Positions 1 through 8,612 are shown, numbered from the stretch's first letter. The stretch is DNA of 64,000 bases from Streptomyces echinatus (GCF_014203595.1 NZ_JACHJK010000007.1:248001-312000), one strand, 5' to 3'. The notes: generated by a model not told the origin, from the letters alone. Made by a program: numbers and translations.

Positions 1-650
1 CCCTGGCCATCCTGCCCGCCGACTACTGGCGCTATTTCCTGATCGCCAACGCCCCCGAGTCGGACGACTCGTCCTTCACCTGGGAGCACTTCACCGCCAC
101 GGTGAACAAGGACCTGGCCGACACCCTCGGCAACTTCGTCAACCGCGTGCTGTCCTTCAGCAAGAAGCGCTTCGGCGAGGAGGTCCCGGCCGGCGGCGAG
201 CCCGGCGAGGCCGAGGCGAAGCTCGGCGAGGAGATCGCGACGCTCCTCGCGGAGTACGAGTCCCACATGGAGGCCCTGCAGTTCCGCAAGGCCGCCGCCG
301 CCCTGCGTGCCCTGTGGTCGGCCGGCAACTCCTACCTGGAGGAGAAGGCCCCCTGGCTGGAGATCAAGACGAACAAGGAGGGCGCCGCCCTCACCCTGCG
401 TACGGCGATGAACCTCATCCACCTGTACGCGGTGGTCTCCGAGCCGTTCATCCCGGCGACGGCCAAGGTCATGCGCGAGGCGTTCGCCCTGCCGCAGGAC
501 ACCGCCGCCTGGGTCACCGCCGAGGAGGCGAAGGCCCTGGCCTCCGTCCCGTCCGGCACCCCGTTCACGGTCCCGCCGGTGCTGTTCGCCAAGCTGACGG
601 ACGAGGACCTGGAGACGTACAAGGAGCGCTTCGGCGGCGAGGAAGGCTGA
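1..650 (+). CDS. metG: Methionyl-tRNA synthetase, C-terminal part (partial)
   Basis: This is the last ~216 residues of a class I methionyl-tRNA synthetase, which charges tRNA(Met) with methionine in the cytoplasm. The frame is open from base 3, so the 5' end lies outside the window. Near the left edge it reads LPADYWRYFLIANAPESDD, the usual MetRS block at the start of the helical anticodon-binding domain. A helical tail with the family pattern (FVNRVLSF, then a run around YLEEKAPW) follows and ends at TGA 648-650. There is no C-terminal tRNA-binding OB-fold extension, as is usual for actinobacterial MetRS. The HIGH and KMSKS catalytic motifs would lie upstream. A hairpin terminator follows at once. 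Confidence is high. Confidence 0.93.
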   Translation, partial: LAILPADYWRYFLIANAPESDDSSFTWEHFTATVNKDLADTLGNFVNRVLSFSKKRFGEEVPAGGEPGEAEAKLGEEIATLLAEYESHMEALQFRKAAAALRALWSAGNSYLEEKAPWLEIKTNKEGAALTLRTAMNLIHLYAVVSEPFIPATAKVMREAFALPQDTAAWVTAEEAKALASVPSGTPFTVPPVLFAKLTDEDLETYKERFGGEEG

Positions 651-664
651 CCCTCCTCATGTCC

Positions 665-700
665 GCGCCCCGCGTCCGGTGACCACCGGGTGCGGGGCGC
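665..700. terminator. Hairpin terminator between metG and the DUF397 gene
   Basis: A 9-bp GC stem (GCGCCCCGC at 665-673, GCGGGGCGC at 692-700) encloses an inner CCGGTG/CACCGG stem. It sits 15 bp after the metG stop and 15 bp before the stop of the convergent DUF397 gene, so it can serve both directions. There is no U-tract, which is common in Streptomyces. Confidence 0.7.
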
Positions 701-714
701 GTGCCGTTCCTGCG

Positions 715-924
715 TCAGCGTTCCGAGGCGTACGCCACGAAGTCCGTCCAGGCATCGGACGTGAGCGCCAGACGGGGACCGTCGACGTTCTTGGAGTCAC
801 GGACGTGCACCGTGCCGGGAGTGACGGCGAGCTCGACGCAGGAGTTCCCGTCGTTCCCACCGCTGTAGCTGCTCTTGAACCACGCCAGCTCGGAGGCGTC
901 CCCGGCGGTGGTCTTGCGGATCAT
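715..924 (-). CDS. DUF397 family protein
   Basis: A 69-residue protein with the DUF397 signature: an AWFKSSYSGGNDGNSCVELA block near residues 14-33, then VHVRDSKN, and an AWTDFVAYA end. DUF397 proteins are abundant in Streptomyces and are almost always coupled to an XRE/DUF5753 regulator, as here. Some pairs (for example those resembling BldB/AbaA and WhiJ) affect development. The ATG overlaps the stop of the upstream XRE gene by four bases (ATGA at 921-924), so the two are probably translationally coupled. It likely binds or modulates its partner; the molecular function is unproven. Confidence 0.9.
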   Translation of the reverse strand: MIRKTTAGDASELAWFKSSYSGGNDGNSCVELAVTPGTVHVRDSKNVDGPRLALTSDAWTDFVAYASER

Positions 925-1796
925 GTCTCTCCCAGCAGTTGTTCGATGAAGGCCAGCGACTCCCGCGGGGAGAGCGCCTGAGCCCGGATCGTGCCATACC
1001 GCAGCTCAAGGATGCGCAGGTGTCTGGGTTCGGAGATCGGACGGCCGTTGAACGCGCCATCAGAGCGCCCCACTGCCGTGCCCTCCGGAAACTTCAGCAG
1101 TTCGATGCGACCGTCCAGACCGGAGTGGGTGTCACAGTTCATCGGCATCACCTGAAGCACGACGTTGTGCAATCGCCCCACCTCCAGCAGGCGTTCCAGC
1201 TGCTGACGCCACACCATTGTGCCTCCGATGGGGCGCCGCAGTACCCCCTCTTCCAGGACGAAGCTGAGCGCTGGCGCGGGTGAGCGTTCGAATACCGACT
1301 GCCGGGCCAGACGAGCGGCCACCATGCGTTCCACATCGTCCGGCGAGTACGGCGGCTGCGCTGCGCCGATCACGGACCGCGCGTGCTCCGCCGTCTGCAA
1401 CAGCCCTGGGATGATGTGGCACTCGTAGAGAGCCATCTCGACAGCCTTGGCTTCCAGCTTGCCCAGTTCCCGGACCTTCTTCGGATAGCGGACCCGCTTC
1501 ACGTCCTCCCAGGCGGCCGCGATGAGTCCCCCGGCCTCCAGCACCTCGTCGGCCCTCTCCAGATACTCCTGCCGGGGGATCCGCTTCCCGCCCTCGACCT
1601 TGTAGACCAGGTCCTCCCCGTACCCGACCGCCGCCCCGAACTCGGCGGCCCGCATCCCCACGGCCTCCCGCCGCAGTTTCAGCTGCCGCCCCACGGTGGT
1701 GATGACCGCCACGCCCCACTCGTCGTCCGGGTCCACCTCCCACCCCGGCCCATCGGCCTCGTCCTTGAGCCGCCGTACCTCGCCGTCCACCGACAT
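921..1796 (-). CDS. XRE-family helix-turn-helix regulator with DUF5753 domain
   Basis: A 291-residue DNA-binding regulator of the WhiJ-like type. An N-terminal XRE helix-turn-helix (about residues 33-90; LKLRREAVGMRAAEFGAAVG, then YKVEGGKRIP) is followed by the DUF5753 domain, with the typical IPGLLQTAEHARSVI, VLEEGVLRRP and VMP elements. I chose the ATG at 1796 because GGAGG lies just upstream; the open frame runs 15 codons further without a better start. It forms an operon with the downstream DUF397 gene. A palindromic operator candidate lies 26-63 bp upstream of the start, which suggests autoregulation. Targets and signal are unknown. Confidence 0.9.
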   Translation of the reverse strand: MSVDGEVRRLKDEADGPGWEVDPDDEWGVAVITTVGRQLKLRREAVGMRAAEFGAAVGYGEDLVYKVEGGKRIPRQEYLERADEVLEAGGLIAAAWEDVKRVRYPKKVRELGKLEAKAVEMALYECHIIPGLLQTAEHARSVIGAAQPPYSPDDVERMVAARLARQSVFERSPAPALSFVLEEGVLRRPIGGTMVWRQQLERLLEVGRLHNVVLQVMPMNCDTHSGLDGRIELLKFPEGTAVGRSDGAFNGRPISEPRHLRILELRYGTIRAQALSPRESLAFIEQLLGET

Positions 1797-1821
1797 GCCG
1801 CGTCCTCCGTCGTACCGCTGG

Positions 1822-1859
1822 ACAGTCACCCTGCGTATCAACGCCGTGACTGTTCACGG
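1822..1859. promoter_or_regulatory. Candidate XRE operator upstream of the XRE/DUF397 operon
   Basis: Two nested inverted repeats. ACAGTCAC (1822-1829) and GTGACTGT (1846-1853) are perfect 8-bp arms with a 16-bp spacer, so equivalent bases sit about 24 bp apart (two to two and a half helical turns). CCGTGACTGTTCACGG (1844-1859) is a shorter palindrome with 6-bp arms. They lie immediately upstream of the XRE start, between it and the divergent helix-turn-helix gene. Confidence 0.55.
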
Positions 1860-2216
1860 TAAGCACGCACCGCCACGCCCGGTGATGCGAACGGGGAAAA
1901 GTCCACCCGACTTCTCTCGCGCAGTGCCCACTTCGGCATGCTGCCGTGCCGGAGCCCGATCCCGTGCGCTCCGGTGCCGTCGGCGGTCTCCCCGAGGACC
2001 ACGAGAGGGAAAAAAAACCCCACCAAGCCCCACCCCTCCCGCCCACGGCGCACGCTCACTCGCCCGAGTGAACATCACGAACTCAGCTGGATCCGGGACC
2101 GGTTGTCTGCCCTACGCTCAGCGCAGCACGGCACAACTCCGGACATACAACGGCCCCCGCCGGGACTGGCATCCCGATGCGAGGGCCTGACCACCAAGGA
2201 AGCCGAACCCTTCCCG
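1860..2216. other. Intergenic region upstream of the helix-turn-helix gene
   Basis: About 360 bp between the XRE operator and the ATG at 2217. Codon-like G/C bias persists in places, but no frame gives a recognisable protein. It includes an A-run (gggaaaaaaaacccc, 2007-2021) and must hold the promoter for the rightward gene. I see no other defined element. Confidence 0.4.
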
Positions 2217-3128
2217 ATGGACACTCAAAACACTAGCGCGCGCCCGCACGCCCGGTCCCGTTTCGGCGGGAAAAACCACCCGCACCGGCACTCTCACGGC
2301 GGCGGCGTCACCCATGACAACACTCGCCACACCACCCGCTTCACGGTGATCGGCAACCACCTCACCCAGCACCCGGACCTGACGCTCCTGGCGATCGGTC
2401 TGGCCTGCCACATCCAGTCCCTTCCCACCGGTGCCCCCATCGACACCAAGACGCTCGCCACCCGCTTCCCGGAGGGCCCGACCCGGATCGCCGCCGCCCT
2501 GCGCGAACTCGAAACCCACGGCTATCTCCGCCGCACCCGTGAACGCACGCAGGCCGGCCGCATCGTGACCCGTACCGTCTCCTGCAACCAGCCGGGCCGC
2601 CACCGCGACGCGTCCGAAGCGGCAACCGCCGGAGCCCCGGCCCACCGAGCGTCCACCGATCCGCAAAAACCCCGGCGCCGCGCGGTCCTCCCCGCCGTAC
2701 CGAAGCCCGCGTACGCCTCCCCCGCCCTCCTCCAGGCGGCCACCGAGGTTCTCGCCGGTCTCCGCCGCACGGACCCCCGCCTGATCCTCTCCGCGACCGA
2801 CGCGGAACATCTCGCCCCCGGCGTCGCCGCCTGGCTGGAGCGGGACCTCACCCCTTCCGCCGTACGCACGGCGCTGACCACGAACCTGCCGAACGAGCCC
2901 CTGATCCGTCCGGCCGCCCTCCTCGCCCACCGCCTGACCGCCCAGCTCCCGCCTACGCCCCCGTTCCGCGCGCCGGCCCGGCCACCGGCCGTCCGCCACC
3001 CGCTGCAGAACTGCGACGGCTGCGACCAGGCCTTCCGCTCACCGACCCCAGGGCTCTGCCGTGCCTGCTCCACCCGCTACGCCCAGGCGGAGAGCAATCC
3101 GGGGCATGAAGATCCGGAGGGGTTCTGA
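2217..3128 (+). CDS. Helix-turn-helix DNA-binding protein with C-terminal Cys4 knuckle
   Basis: A protein of about 303 residues. Residues ~45-110 resemble the winged helix seen in many Streptomyces and plasmid regulators (TLLAIGLACHIQSLPTGAPI, then a recognition-helix-like segment ending GYLRRTRERT). The middle is Pro/Ala/Arg-rich. The last 40 residues carry a CDGCDQAF...GLCRAC pattern, four cysteines that could bind zinc. The start is uncertain: the frame is open to 1938, but the ATG at 2217 is the first that leaves out low-complexity sequence. It is divergent from the XRE pair. Function unknown; transcription factor or replication/partition-type DNA-binding protein are both possible. Confidence 0.7.
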   Translation: MDTQNTSARPHARSRFGGKNHPHRHSHGGGVTHDNTRHTTRFTVIGNHLTQHPDLTLLAIGLACHIQSLPTGAPIDTKTLATRFPEGPTRIAAALRELETHGYLRRTRERTQAGRIVTRTVSCNQPGRHRDASEAATAGAPAHRASTDPQKPRRRAVLPAVPKPAYASPALLQAATEVLAGLRRTDPRLILSATDAEHLAPGVAAWLERDLTPSAVRTALTTNLPNEPLIRPAALLAHRLTAQLPPTPPFRAPARPPAVRHPLQNCDGCDQAFRSPTPGLCRACSTRYAQAESNPGHEDPEGF

Positions 3129-3143
3129 GCCCGGCAGATTGCG

Positions 3144-3173
3144 GGGCCGGCCGGAGGAATCTCCGGCCGGCCC
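3144..3173. terminator. Bidirectional hairpin terminator
   Basis: A perfect 13-bp stem (GGGCCGGCCGGAG, 3144-3156, with its complement at 3161-3173) and a GAAT tetraloop, between the convergent helix-turn-helix and DoxX genes. Confidence 0.8.
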
Positions 3174-3175
3174 GG

Positions 3176-3523
3176 TCAGGCGAGGGAGCCGAGAACGAGA
3201 GCCCCGACCACCGGTGCGGCGTAGACGAGCGGGAAGGGGATGTGCGAGTACCACCGCGCCCGCGCCACGGTGATCGCGGCGCCGAGGAAGTAGAGCACCA
3301 GCCCGCACCCGGCCAGCACCCCGATCACCGGCACGAACAGGCCGACCACGAGACCGACGGCGCCGGCGGCCTTGGCCAGCCCCAGCGGGGTCCACCACGC
3401 GCGCGGCACCCGGTAGTCGTTGAGTGCCTGCACGATCCACTGGGCCCGCATCAGCAGCACGACGCCGGAGAAACCGGCCATGAGCGCGGCGAGCAGGGTG
3501 ACGACGATCTGGGCGATACGCAT
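3176..3523 (-). CDS. DoxX family membrane protein
   Basis: A 115-residue integral membrane protein with four hydrophobic segments (about residues 5-25, 45-65, 66-85, 98-115), the size and layout of the DoxX/SURF4-like family. DoxX members are linked to redox stress and thiol homeostasis in mycobacteria, but most Streptomyces copies are uncharacterised. The ATG at 3523 has AGGAGCC just upstream. It is divergent from the nucleotidyltransferase gene at 3589, with only 65 bp between the two starts. The family call is firm; the role is not. Confidence 0.8.
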   Translation of the reverse strand: MRIAQIVVTLLAALMAGFSGVVLLMRAQWIVQALNDYRVPRAWWTPLGLAKAAGAVGLVVGLFVPVIGVLAGCGLVLYFLGAAITVARARWYSHIPFPLVYAAPVVGALVLGSLA

Positions 3524-3588
3524 GAGAGGCTCCTGGCGAGTGTTCTCCGTGCTTCGGACAACTCTTTGAACCCCGTCGTCGCGCGTGT

Positions 3589-4314
3589 GTGACAGGAAGC
3601 CGGAAAAATCTTCCCGTGGACATTCCCGAACCCCATCGCCGGCTCCTCGCGGACGCCGTCTCGGCGGGCGGCCCGTACGGTCTGGTGCTGGCCGGCGGCT
3701 ACGCCCTCCAGGCGCACGGCCTGGTCCGCCGCCCGCACGCCGACCTCGACTTCGCCACCGAGAACGCCGAGGGCATGGAGCGCATCGCCGGTGCCCTCGC
3801 CGCGACGCTGGAGGCACGAGGGCGACGCGTCCGGGCCGGGGACGTCAGCGCGCTCGGCGCGCGGCTGACGGTCACCGACCCGGCGAGCGGCGAGACCTGC
3901 GAACTGGCCCTGCACAAGGAGGCCTTCTGGCAGTCGCCGGAACTCACCGAGTACGGCCCGGCCCTCTCCCTGGAGGACGCCGTCGGGACGAAGATCCGCG
4001 CGCTGTACGACCGGGGCGCGGCCGTCGATCTCATCGACGCGCGGGCCGCCGCGGCCCGGTTCTCCCTGCCGGATCTGGAGGAGCTGGGCCGCCGCCACGC
4101 CCACGACCCCTTCGACCTGCCCACACTGCAGTCCCGGCTGACGGGCACGGACTTCTACGCCGACCGGGACTTCGTCCGGTACGGGCTGAGCGAGCAGGAG
4201 GTCACCGCCCTGCGCGTCTGGGCCCAGCACTGGTCCGACGACATCGCCGAGCGGCTGATGGAGGACGGAGCGTCCCCGGACGCCGATTCCGACGAGCGGG
4301 AGCAGGGCGACTGA
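3589..4314 (+). CDS. AbiEii-like nucleotidyltransferase (orphan)
   Basis: A 241-residue protein with the nucleotidyltransferase core of the AbiEii/DUF1814 group: GGYALQAHGLVRRPHADLDF (about residues 35-54), with the catalytic DxD in DLDF, followed by a conserved LEDAVGTKIRALYDRGAAVDLIDA block. The fold transfers NMPs; in AbiE systems AbiEii is the toxin, paired with the AbiEi antitoxin. No AbiEi-like winged-helix gene adjoins it, so a toxin role is doubtful and a stand-alone enzyme is possible. The GTG at 3589 is the longest start; a GTG at 3616 is an alternative. Confidence 0.75.
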   Translation: MTGSRKNLPVDIPEPHRRLLADAVSAGGPYGLVLAGGYALQAHGLVRRPHADLDFATENAEGMERIAGALAATLEARGRRVRAGDVSALGARLTVTDPASGETCELALHKEAFWQSPELTEYGPALSLEDAVGTKIRALYDRGAAVDLIDARAAAARFSLPDLEELGRRHAHDPFDLPTLQSRLTGTDFYADRDFVRYGLSEQEVTALRVWAQHWSDDIAERLMEDGASPDADSDEREQGD

Positions 4315-4383
4315 CGACGGCCGCCCTCGTGCGACGTCCTGCGGGACCGTGGGGACGCAGCCCGTCGCCGGGGCCGGAGACGG

Positions 4384-4433
4384 CTGTGCGCGCCGGTCGT
4401 CGAGAGCGAGTCAGGACAGACCGGCGCGCACAG
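4384..4433. terminator. Hairpin terminator between nucleotidyltransferase gene and aspS
   Basis: A perfect 15-bp stem (CTGTGCGCGCCGGTC at 4384-4398, complement at 4419-4433) with a 20-nt loop, between two convergent genes and 16 bp from the aspS stop. Confidence 0.75.
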
Positions 4434-4448
4434 GCGGAGCCGTGCCGC

Positions 4449-6212
4449 TTACTTCGGCTGCGGCTTGCGGATGCTCAGGTGCAGCTCACGCAGGCGGGAC
4501 TCCTCCAGCTCGGTCGGCGCGCCCATCATCAGGTCCTGGGCGTTGCCGTTGAGCGGGAAGGCGATCGTCTCGCGGATGTTGGGCTCGTCCGCGAGGAGCA
4601 TGACGATGCGGTCCACACCCGGGGCGATGCCGCCGTGCGGCGGGGCGCCGAAGCGGAACGCGCGGAGCATGCCGGCGAACTTCTCCTCGACGGTCTCACG
4701 GTCGTAGCCCGCGATCTCGAAGGCCTTGAGCATGATGTCCGGCTCGTGGTTCCGGATCGCGCCGGAGGACAGCTCGACGCCGTTGCAGACGATGTCGTAC
4801 TGCCAGCCCAGGATGTCCAGCGGGTCCTGGGTCTCCAGGGCCTCAAGACCGCCCTGCGGCATGGAGAAGGGGTTGTGCGAGAAGTCGATCGCGCCGGTCT
4901 CCTCGTCCTTCTCGTACATCGGGAAGTCGACGATCCAGCAGAAGCGGAAGACGTTCTCCTCGAAGTGGCCGGCGCGCTTGGCGGCCTCGACGCGGACCGC
5001 GCCCATGATCTTGGAGACCTCGTCGAACTCGCCCGCGCCGAAGAAGATGGCGTGGCCGGCGGCCAGCGAGAGGCGCTTGGTCAGCTCGGCGACGTTCTCC
5101 TCGGTGAGGAACTTCGCGATCGGGCCGGACAGCGTGCCGTCCTCGCCGACGCGGACCCAGGCCAGGCCCTTCGCACCCAGCGACACGGCGAAGTCGCCGA
5201 GCTGGTCGAAGAACTTGCGCGGCTGGTCCTGGACGGCCGGGACGGGCAGCGCGCGCACGTGCTTGCCGGCGAAGGCCTTGAACTCCGAGCCCTCGAAGAC
5301 GTCGGTGATGTCCACCAGTTCCAGCTGGGCGCGCAGATCCGGCTTGTCGGAGCCGTACTTGAGCATCGCCTCGCGGAACGGGATCCGCGGGAAGGGGGAC
5401 GTCACATGACGGCCGTTGCCGAACTCCTCGAACAGCTCGGTCATCAGCCGCTCGATCGGCTGGAAGACGTCCTCCTGCTCGACGAAGCTCATCTCGACGT
5501 CGAGCTGGTAGAACTCGCCCGGCGAGCGGTCGGCGCGGGCGTCCTCGTCGCGGAAGCAGGGCGCGATCTGGAAGTAGCGGTCGAAGCCGGAGATCATCAG
5601 CAGCTGCTTGAACTGCTGCGGGGCCTGCGGCAGGGCGTAGAACTTGCCCGGGTGCAGCCGGGAGGGCACCACGAAGTCGCGGGCGCCCTCGGGCGAGGTG
5701 GCGGACAGGATCGGCGTCGCCATCTCGTTGAAGCCGAGCGCCGTCATCTTGTGCCGGATCGCCGAGATGACCGCCGTACGCAGCATGATGTTGCGGTGCA
5801 TGCGCTCGCGGCGCAGGTCCAGGAAGCGGTACTCCAGGCGCCGCTCCTCGTTGACCCCGTCCTCGGCGTTGATCGTGAAGGGCAGGGGCTGCGCCGAACC
5901 GAGCAGCTCGACCTCGGCGACCTCGACCTCGATCTCGCCGGTGGGCAGCTCGGCGTTCACGTTCTCGGTTCCACGTGAAACAACGCGGCCGTCGATGCGG
6001 ACCGTGGACTCCTTGGAGATCTTGTCCAGGGCCTCGTACGCGGGGGTGCCGGGGCGGGCGACCAGCTGCGTGATGCCGTAGTGGTCGCGCAGATCGATGA
6101 AGAGGATGCCGCCCAGGTCGCGCCGATTGTGCAGCCAGCCGCTCAGCCGGACGTCGGTGCCGACGTCAGAGGCGCGGAGCTGGCCGCAGGTGTGGGACCT
6201 GTACCGATGCAT
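4449..6212 (-). CDS. aspS: Aspartyl-tRNA synthetase
   Basis: A full-length 587-residue class IIb synthetase that charges tRNA(Asp). The N-terminal OB-fold anticodon domain begins HRYRSHTCGQLRASDVG. Class II motif 2 lies around FRDEDARADRSPGEFYQLD, the bacterial insertion domain is present in the middle, and motif 3 is the GVDRIVMLLAD segment near the C-terminus. Length and N-terminus match bacterial AspRS; the ATG at 6212 is preceded by GAAGGA. Many actinobacterial AspRS are non-discriminating (Asp/Asn), which cannot be settled by eye. A near-consensus parS lies inside the gene. The upstream 237 bp to the SpoIIE-type gene must hold divergent promoters. Confidence 0.97.
   Translation of the reverse strand: MHRYRSHTCGQLRASDVGTDVRLSGWLHNRRDLGGILFIDLRDHYGITQLVARPGTPAYEALDKISKESTVRIDGRVVSRGTENVNAELPTGEIEVEVAEVELLGSAQPLPFTINAEDGVNEERRLEYRFLDLRRERMHRNIMLRTAVISAIRHKMTALGFNEMATPILSATSPEGARDFVVPSRLHPGKFYALPQAPQQFKQLLMISGFDRYFQIAPCFRDEDARADRSPGEFYQLDVEMSFVEQEDVFQPIERLMTELFEEFGNGRHVTSPFPRIPFREAMLKYGSDKPDLRAQLELVDITDVFEGSEFKAFAGKHVRALPVPAVQDQPRKFFDQLGDFAVSLGAKGLAWVRVGEDGTLSGPIAKFLTEENVAELTKRLSLAAGHAIFFGAGEFDEVSKIMGAVRVEAAKRAGHFEENVFRFCWIVDFPMYEKDEETGAIDFSHNPFSMPQGGLEALETQDPLDILGWQYDIVCNGVELSSGAIRNHEPDIMLKAFEIAGYDRETVEEKFAGMLRAFRFGAPPHGGIAPGVDRIVMLLADEPNIRETIAFPLNGNAQDLMMGAPTELEESRLRELHLSIRKPQPK
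5968..5981. promoter_or_regulatory. parS-like ParB binding site inside aspS
   Basis: GTTCCACGTGAAAC differs at one position from the 14-bp Streptomyces parS palindrome GTTTCACGTGAAAC. Streptomyces parS sites cluster around oriC and often lie within coding sequence, so the intragenic position is not unusual. A perfect copy occurs at 42380. Confidence 0.75.
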
Positions 6213-6449
6213 CGTCGTTCATCGTCCTTCGTGGTGGGGTTTCTCCTGCCGGCTCTGCGGACCGGCAGGAACGGGCACGGGGCCCGGACCCATCAAGGGT
6301 ACCGGGCACGCCAAGATCGGCTCCCCACCATTTCCCCGGCCGCCCGCGCACCGGCTCCGGCCCCTCGGAGATAGCTACAACTGTGACATCGGCCCCATCA
6401 GATCTCCCTACAGTGGCACTTATTTATCCGATCTTCATAAAGTGGGGCA

Positions 6450-8600
6450 ATGCGCACAGGTGAGCCGCTGCCGTCCGTAGAGGACGTCCTCGGCGCCCTC
6501 GCAACCGGGCTGTGGCACTGGGACACCGCCGCCGGGCTGGTCAGCGTGGACGCGGAGGCGGCACGGCTGCTCGGTCTGCCCGCGGAGCCGACCACCCTCA
6601 CGGAGGCCGGGACCCGGGCCCGGCTGCACCCGGTCGACTGGAACGAGATCACCGGCGTGGTGCGGCTGGCCGTCGCCGAGAACACCCTCGCCGAGGTGCG
6701 CGTCCGGATCATGGACGGGGACGGCAGCGTCCTGCGGGTCGTCCGCAGCCGGTCGAAGCCGTCGTACGACCCCGGTCGGCAGGCGTACGAACTGATCGGC
6801 ACCCTCCAGGAGGTGACCGAGCCGACCCCCGGCACGGCAGCCGCGCGCAGCGCCGTCACCGGGGACTGGCGGCGCTCCCGGGAGGCGTTCCTGCTGGACG
6901 CGGGCCGCGCGCTGGCGGAGGCGCGGTCCACGGCCGAGGTGCTGCGGGTGGTGGGCGGCCTGTCGATGCCCGGCTTCTCCCCGGACGGACTCGTGGTGTT
7001 CGGGGTGGAGGGCGACCGGCTGACGATCACCGGCCAGCACGGACACGAGCCCGGTGACATGAACCCCTTCTCCCACATGCCGCTGGCCACCGACTACCCG
7101 GCCGCCGAGGTCGTCCGCACCGGCCGGGCCGTCTATCTGTCCTCCCCGGACGAGTACAAGGACCGCTACCCGGTCACCTGGCCGCTCGCCCGTATCTTCG
7201 GCCGCAGTTCCTGGGCGTTCCTGCCGCTGACCGCCGCCGGGCGCACGATGGGCACCTGGATGGCCGCCTTCACCTACCCGGTCGCCTTCACGCCCGACGA
7301 GCGCGCGGTCCTGACCACGGTCGCCCGGATGCTCGCCCAGGCGCTGACCCGGGCCGGCGCCGCCGAGACCGAGCGGGAGCTCACGGAGGGCCTGCAGCGC
7401 TCCATGCTGCCGTCGCTGGGTCCCGAGATCCCGGGGATGCTGGTGGCCGCCCGGTACATCCCGACCGGCGGCGGACTCCAGGTCGGCGGCGACTGGTACG
7501 ACATGATCCCGCTGCCCTCCGGCCGTTTCGCGCTGGTCATCGGGGACGTCCAGGGCCATGACGTCCGCGCGGCCGGGCTCATGGGCCAGCTGCGGATCGC
7601 GCTGCGCGCCTACGCCGCCGAGGGGCACCGCCCGGACGCCGTCCTCACCCGGGCCTCCCGCTTCCTGCACGGTGTCACACCCGCCTCCGGCGACGACCCC
7701 CTGGCCGACCTGCGCTTCGCGACCTGTCTGTACGCGGAGGCCGACCCGGCGACCGGCATGCTGGAGATCGCCCGCGCCGGGCACCCGGACCCGGTGATCC
7801 GGATGGCCGACGGAACGGTGATGATGCGGCCGACGACGGGCGGGCTGCCACTGGGCGTCGACCCGGACCCCGACTACCCGACGACCCGGTTCACGCTCGA
7901 ACCCGGCGAGACGCTGATGCTGTGCACCGACGGCCTGATCGAGACCGGCGGGCACGACATGGAGAGCGGCTGGCGCAGGCTCCGCGCGACCCTGGAGGAC
8001 CACCGGGGCGACCCGGAGTCCCTGGCCGACGCCCTGGTGCAGGCGGTGCACGGGCCGTCCTCGCACCACACCACCGGCCCGCTGGCCGACCGCCGCGAGG
8101 ACGACATCGCGCTGCTGCTGCTGAGCCGGCCGGCGGAGGGCCACGGCGGCACCGTGACGGCGGGGCGCCCGGTGCGGCGCACCCTGCTGTCGGTGGCGCA
8201 GGACGAGCCGGACCGGATCGCCGAGGCCCGCCGGCACCTGCGCGAGCTGCTGCACGACTGGACCTCGCCCGATCAGGTGGACTCGGCGGTGCTGCTGGTC
8301 TCCGAGATGGTCACCAACGTCCTGGTGCACACCGACGCCGACGCGCTGCTGCTCGCCGAGGTCACCGGCGCGCGGACCGGGCGCCGGCTGCGGGTGGAGG
8401 TCTTCGACGCCGGCGACGACCTGCCGCACAAGCGCCGGCCCGGCGAACTGGCCTCCTCCGGCCGCGGCGTCATGCTGATCGAGCTCCTCGCGGACGCGTG
8501 GGGGGTGGACCCACGGGGCGAGGGCAAGAGCATCTGGTTCGAACTCTGCGAACCGGCGGACGCGCCGGGAGATGCGTGGGCGGTGCCGGGCGGGGCGTAG
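6450..8600 (+). CDS. SpoIIE-type PP2C phosphatase with PAS, GAF and HATPase domains
   Basis: A 716-residue multidomain signalling protein. In order: a PAS-like domain (residues ~10-130), a GAF domain (~150-300), a PPM/SpoIIE serine phosphatase core with metal-binding motifs GGDWYD (346-351), GDVQGHD and DGLIE plus REDDIALLLL, and a C-terminal GHKL ATPase domain with N-box SEMVTNVLVHT (from ~618). Such proteins combine an anti-anti-sigma phosphatase with an anti-sigma-factor kinase and control alternative sigma factors, usually in stress response or differentiation. There is no transmembrane segment. No sigma factor or STAS partner is nearby, so the target is unknown. The ATG at 6450 follows AGTGGGG. 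Confidence 0.9.
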   Translation: MRTGEPLPSVEDVLGALATGLWHWDTAAGLVSVDAEAARLLGLPAEPTTLTEAGTRARLHPVDWNEITGVVRLAVAENTLAEVRVRIMDGDGSVLRVVRSRSKPSYDPGRQAYELIGTLQEVTEPTPGTAAARSAVTGDWRRSREAFLLDAGRALAEARSTAEVLRVVGGLSMPGFSPDGLVVFGVEGDRLTITGQHGHEPGDMNPFSHMPLATDYPAAEVVRTGRAVYLSSPDEYKDRYPVTWPLARIFGRSSWAFLPLTAAGRTMGTWMAAFTYPVAFTPDERAVLTTVARMLAQALTRAGAAETERELTEGLQRSMLPSLGPEIPGMLVAARYIPTGGGLQVGGDWYDMIPLPSGRFALVIGDVQGHDVRAAGLMGQLRIALRAYAAEGHRPDAVLTRASRFLHGVTPASGDDPLADLRFATCLYAEADPATGMLEIARAGHPDPVIRMADGTVMMRPTTGGLPLGVDPDPDYPTTRFTLEPGETLMLCTDGLIETGGHDMESGWRRLRATLEDHRGDPESLADALVQAVHGPSSHHTTGPLADRREDDIALLLLSRPAEGHGGTVTAGRPVRRTLLSVAQDEPDRIAEARRHLRELLHDWTSPDQVDSAVLLVSEMVTNVLVHTDADALLLAEVTGARTGRRLRVEVFDAGDDLPHKRRPGELASSGRGVMLIELLADAWGVDPRGEGKSIWFELCEPADAPGDAWAVPGGA

Positions 8601-8612
8601 GAAACGACGGCC

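Noticed and set aside
3585..5978. A long rightward open frame (~800 codons) crossing aspS
   Set aside because: It is the antisense shadow of aspS and the nucleotidyltransferase; its composition is Arg/Gly/Ala/Val-rich without any motif, as expected for a high-GC opposite frame.
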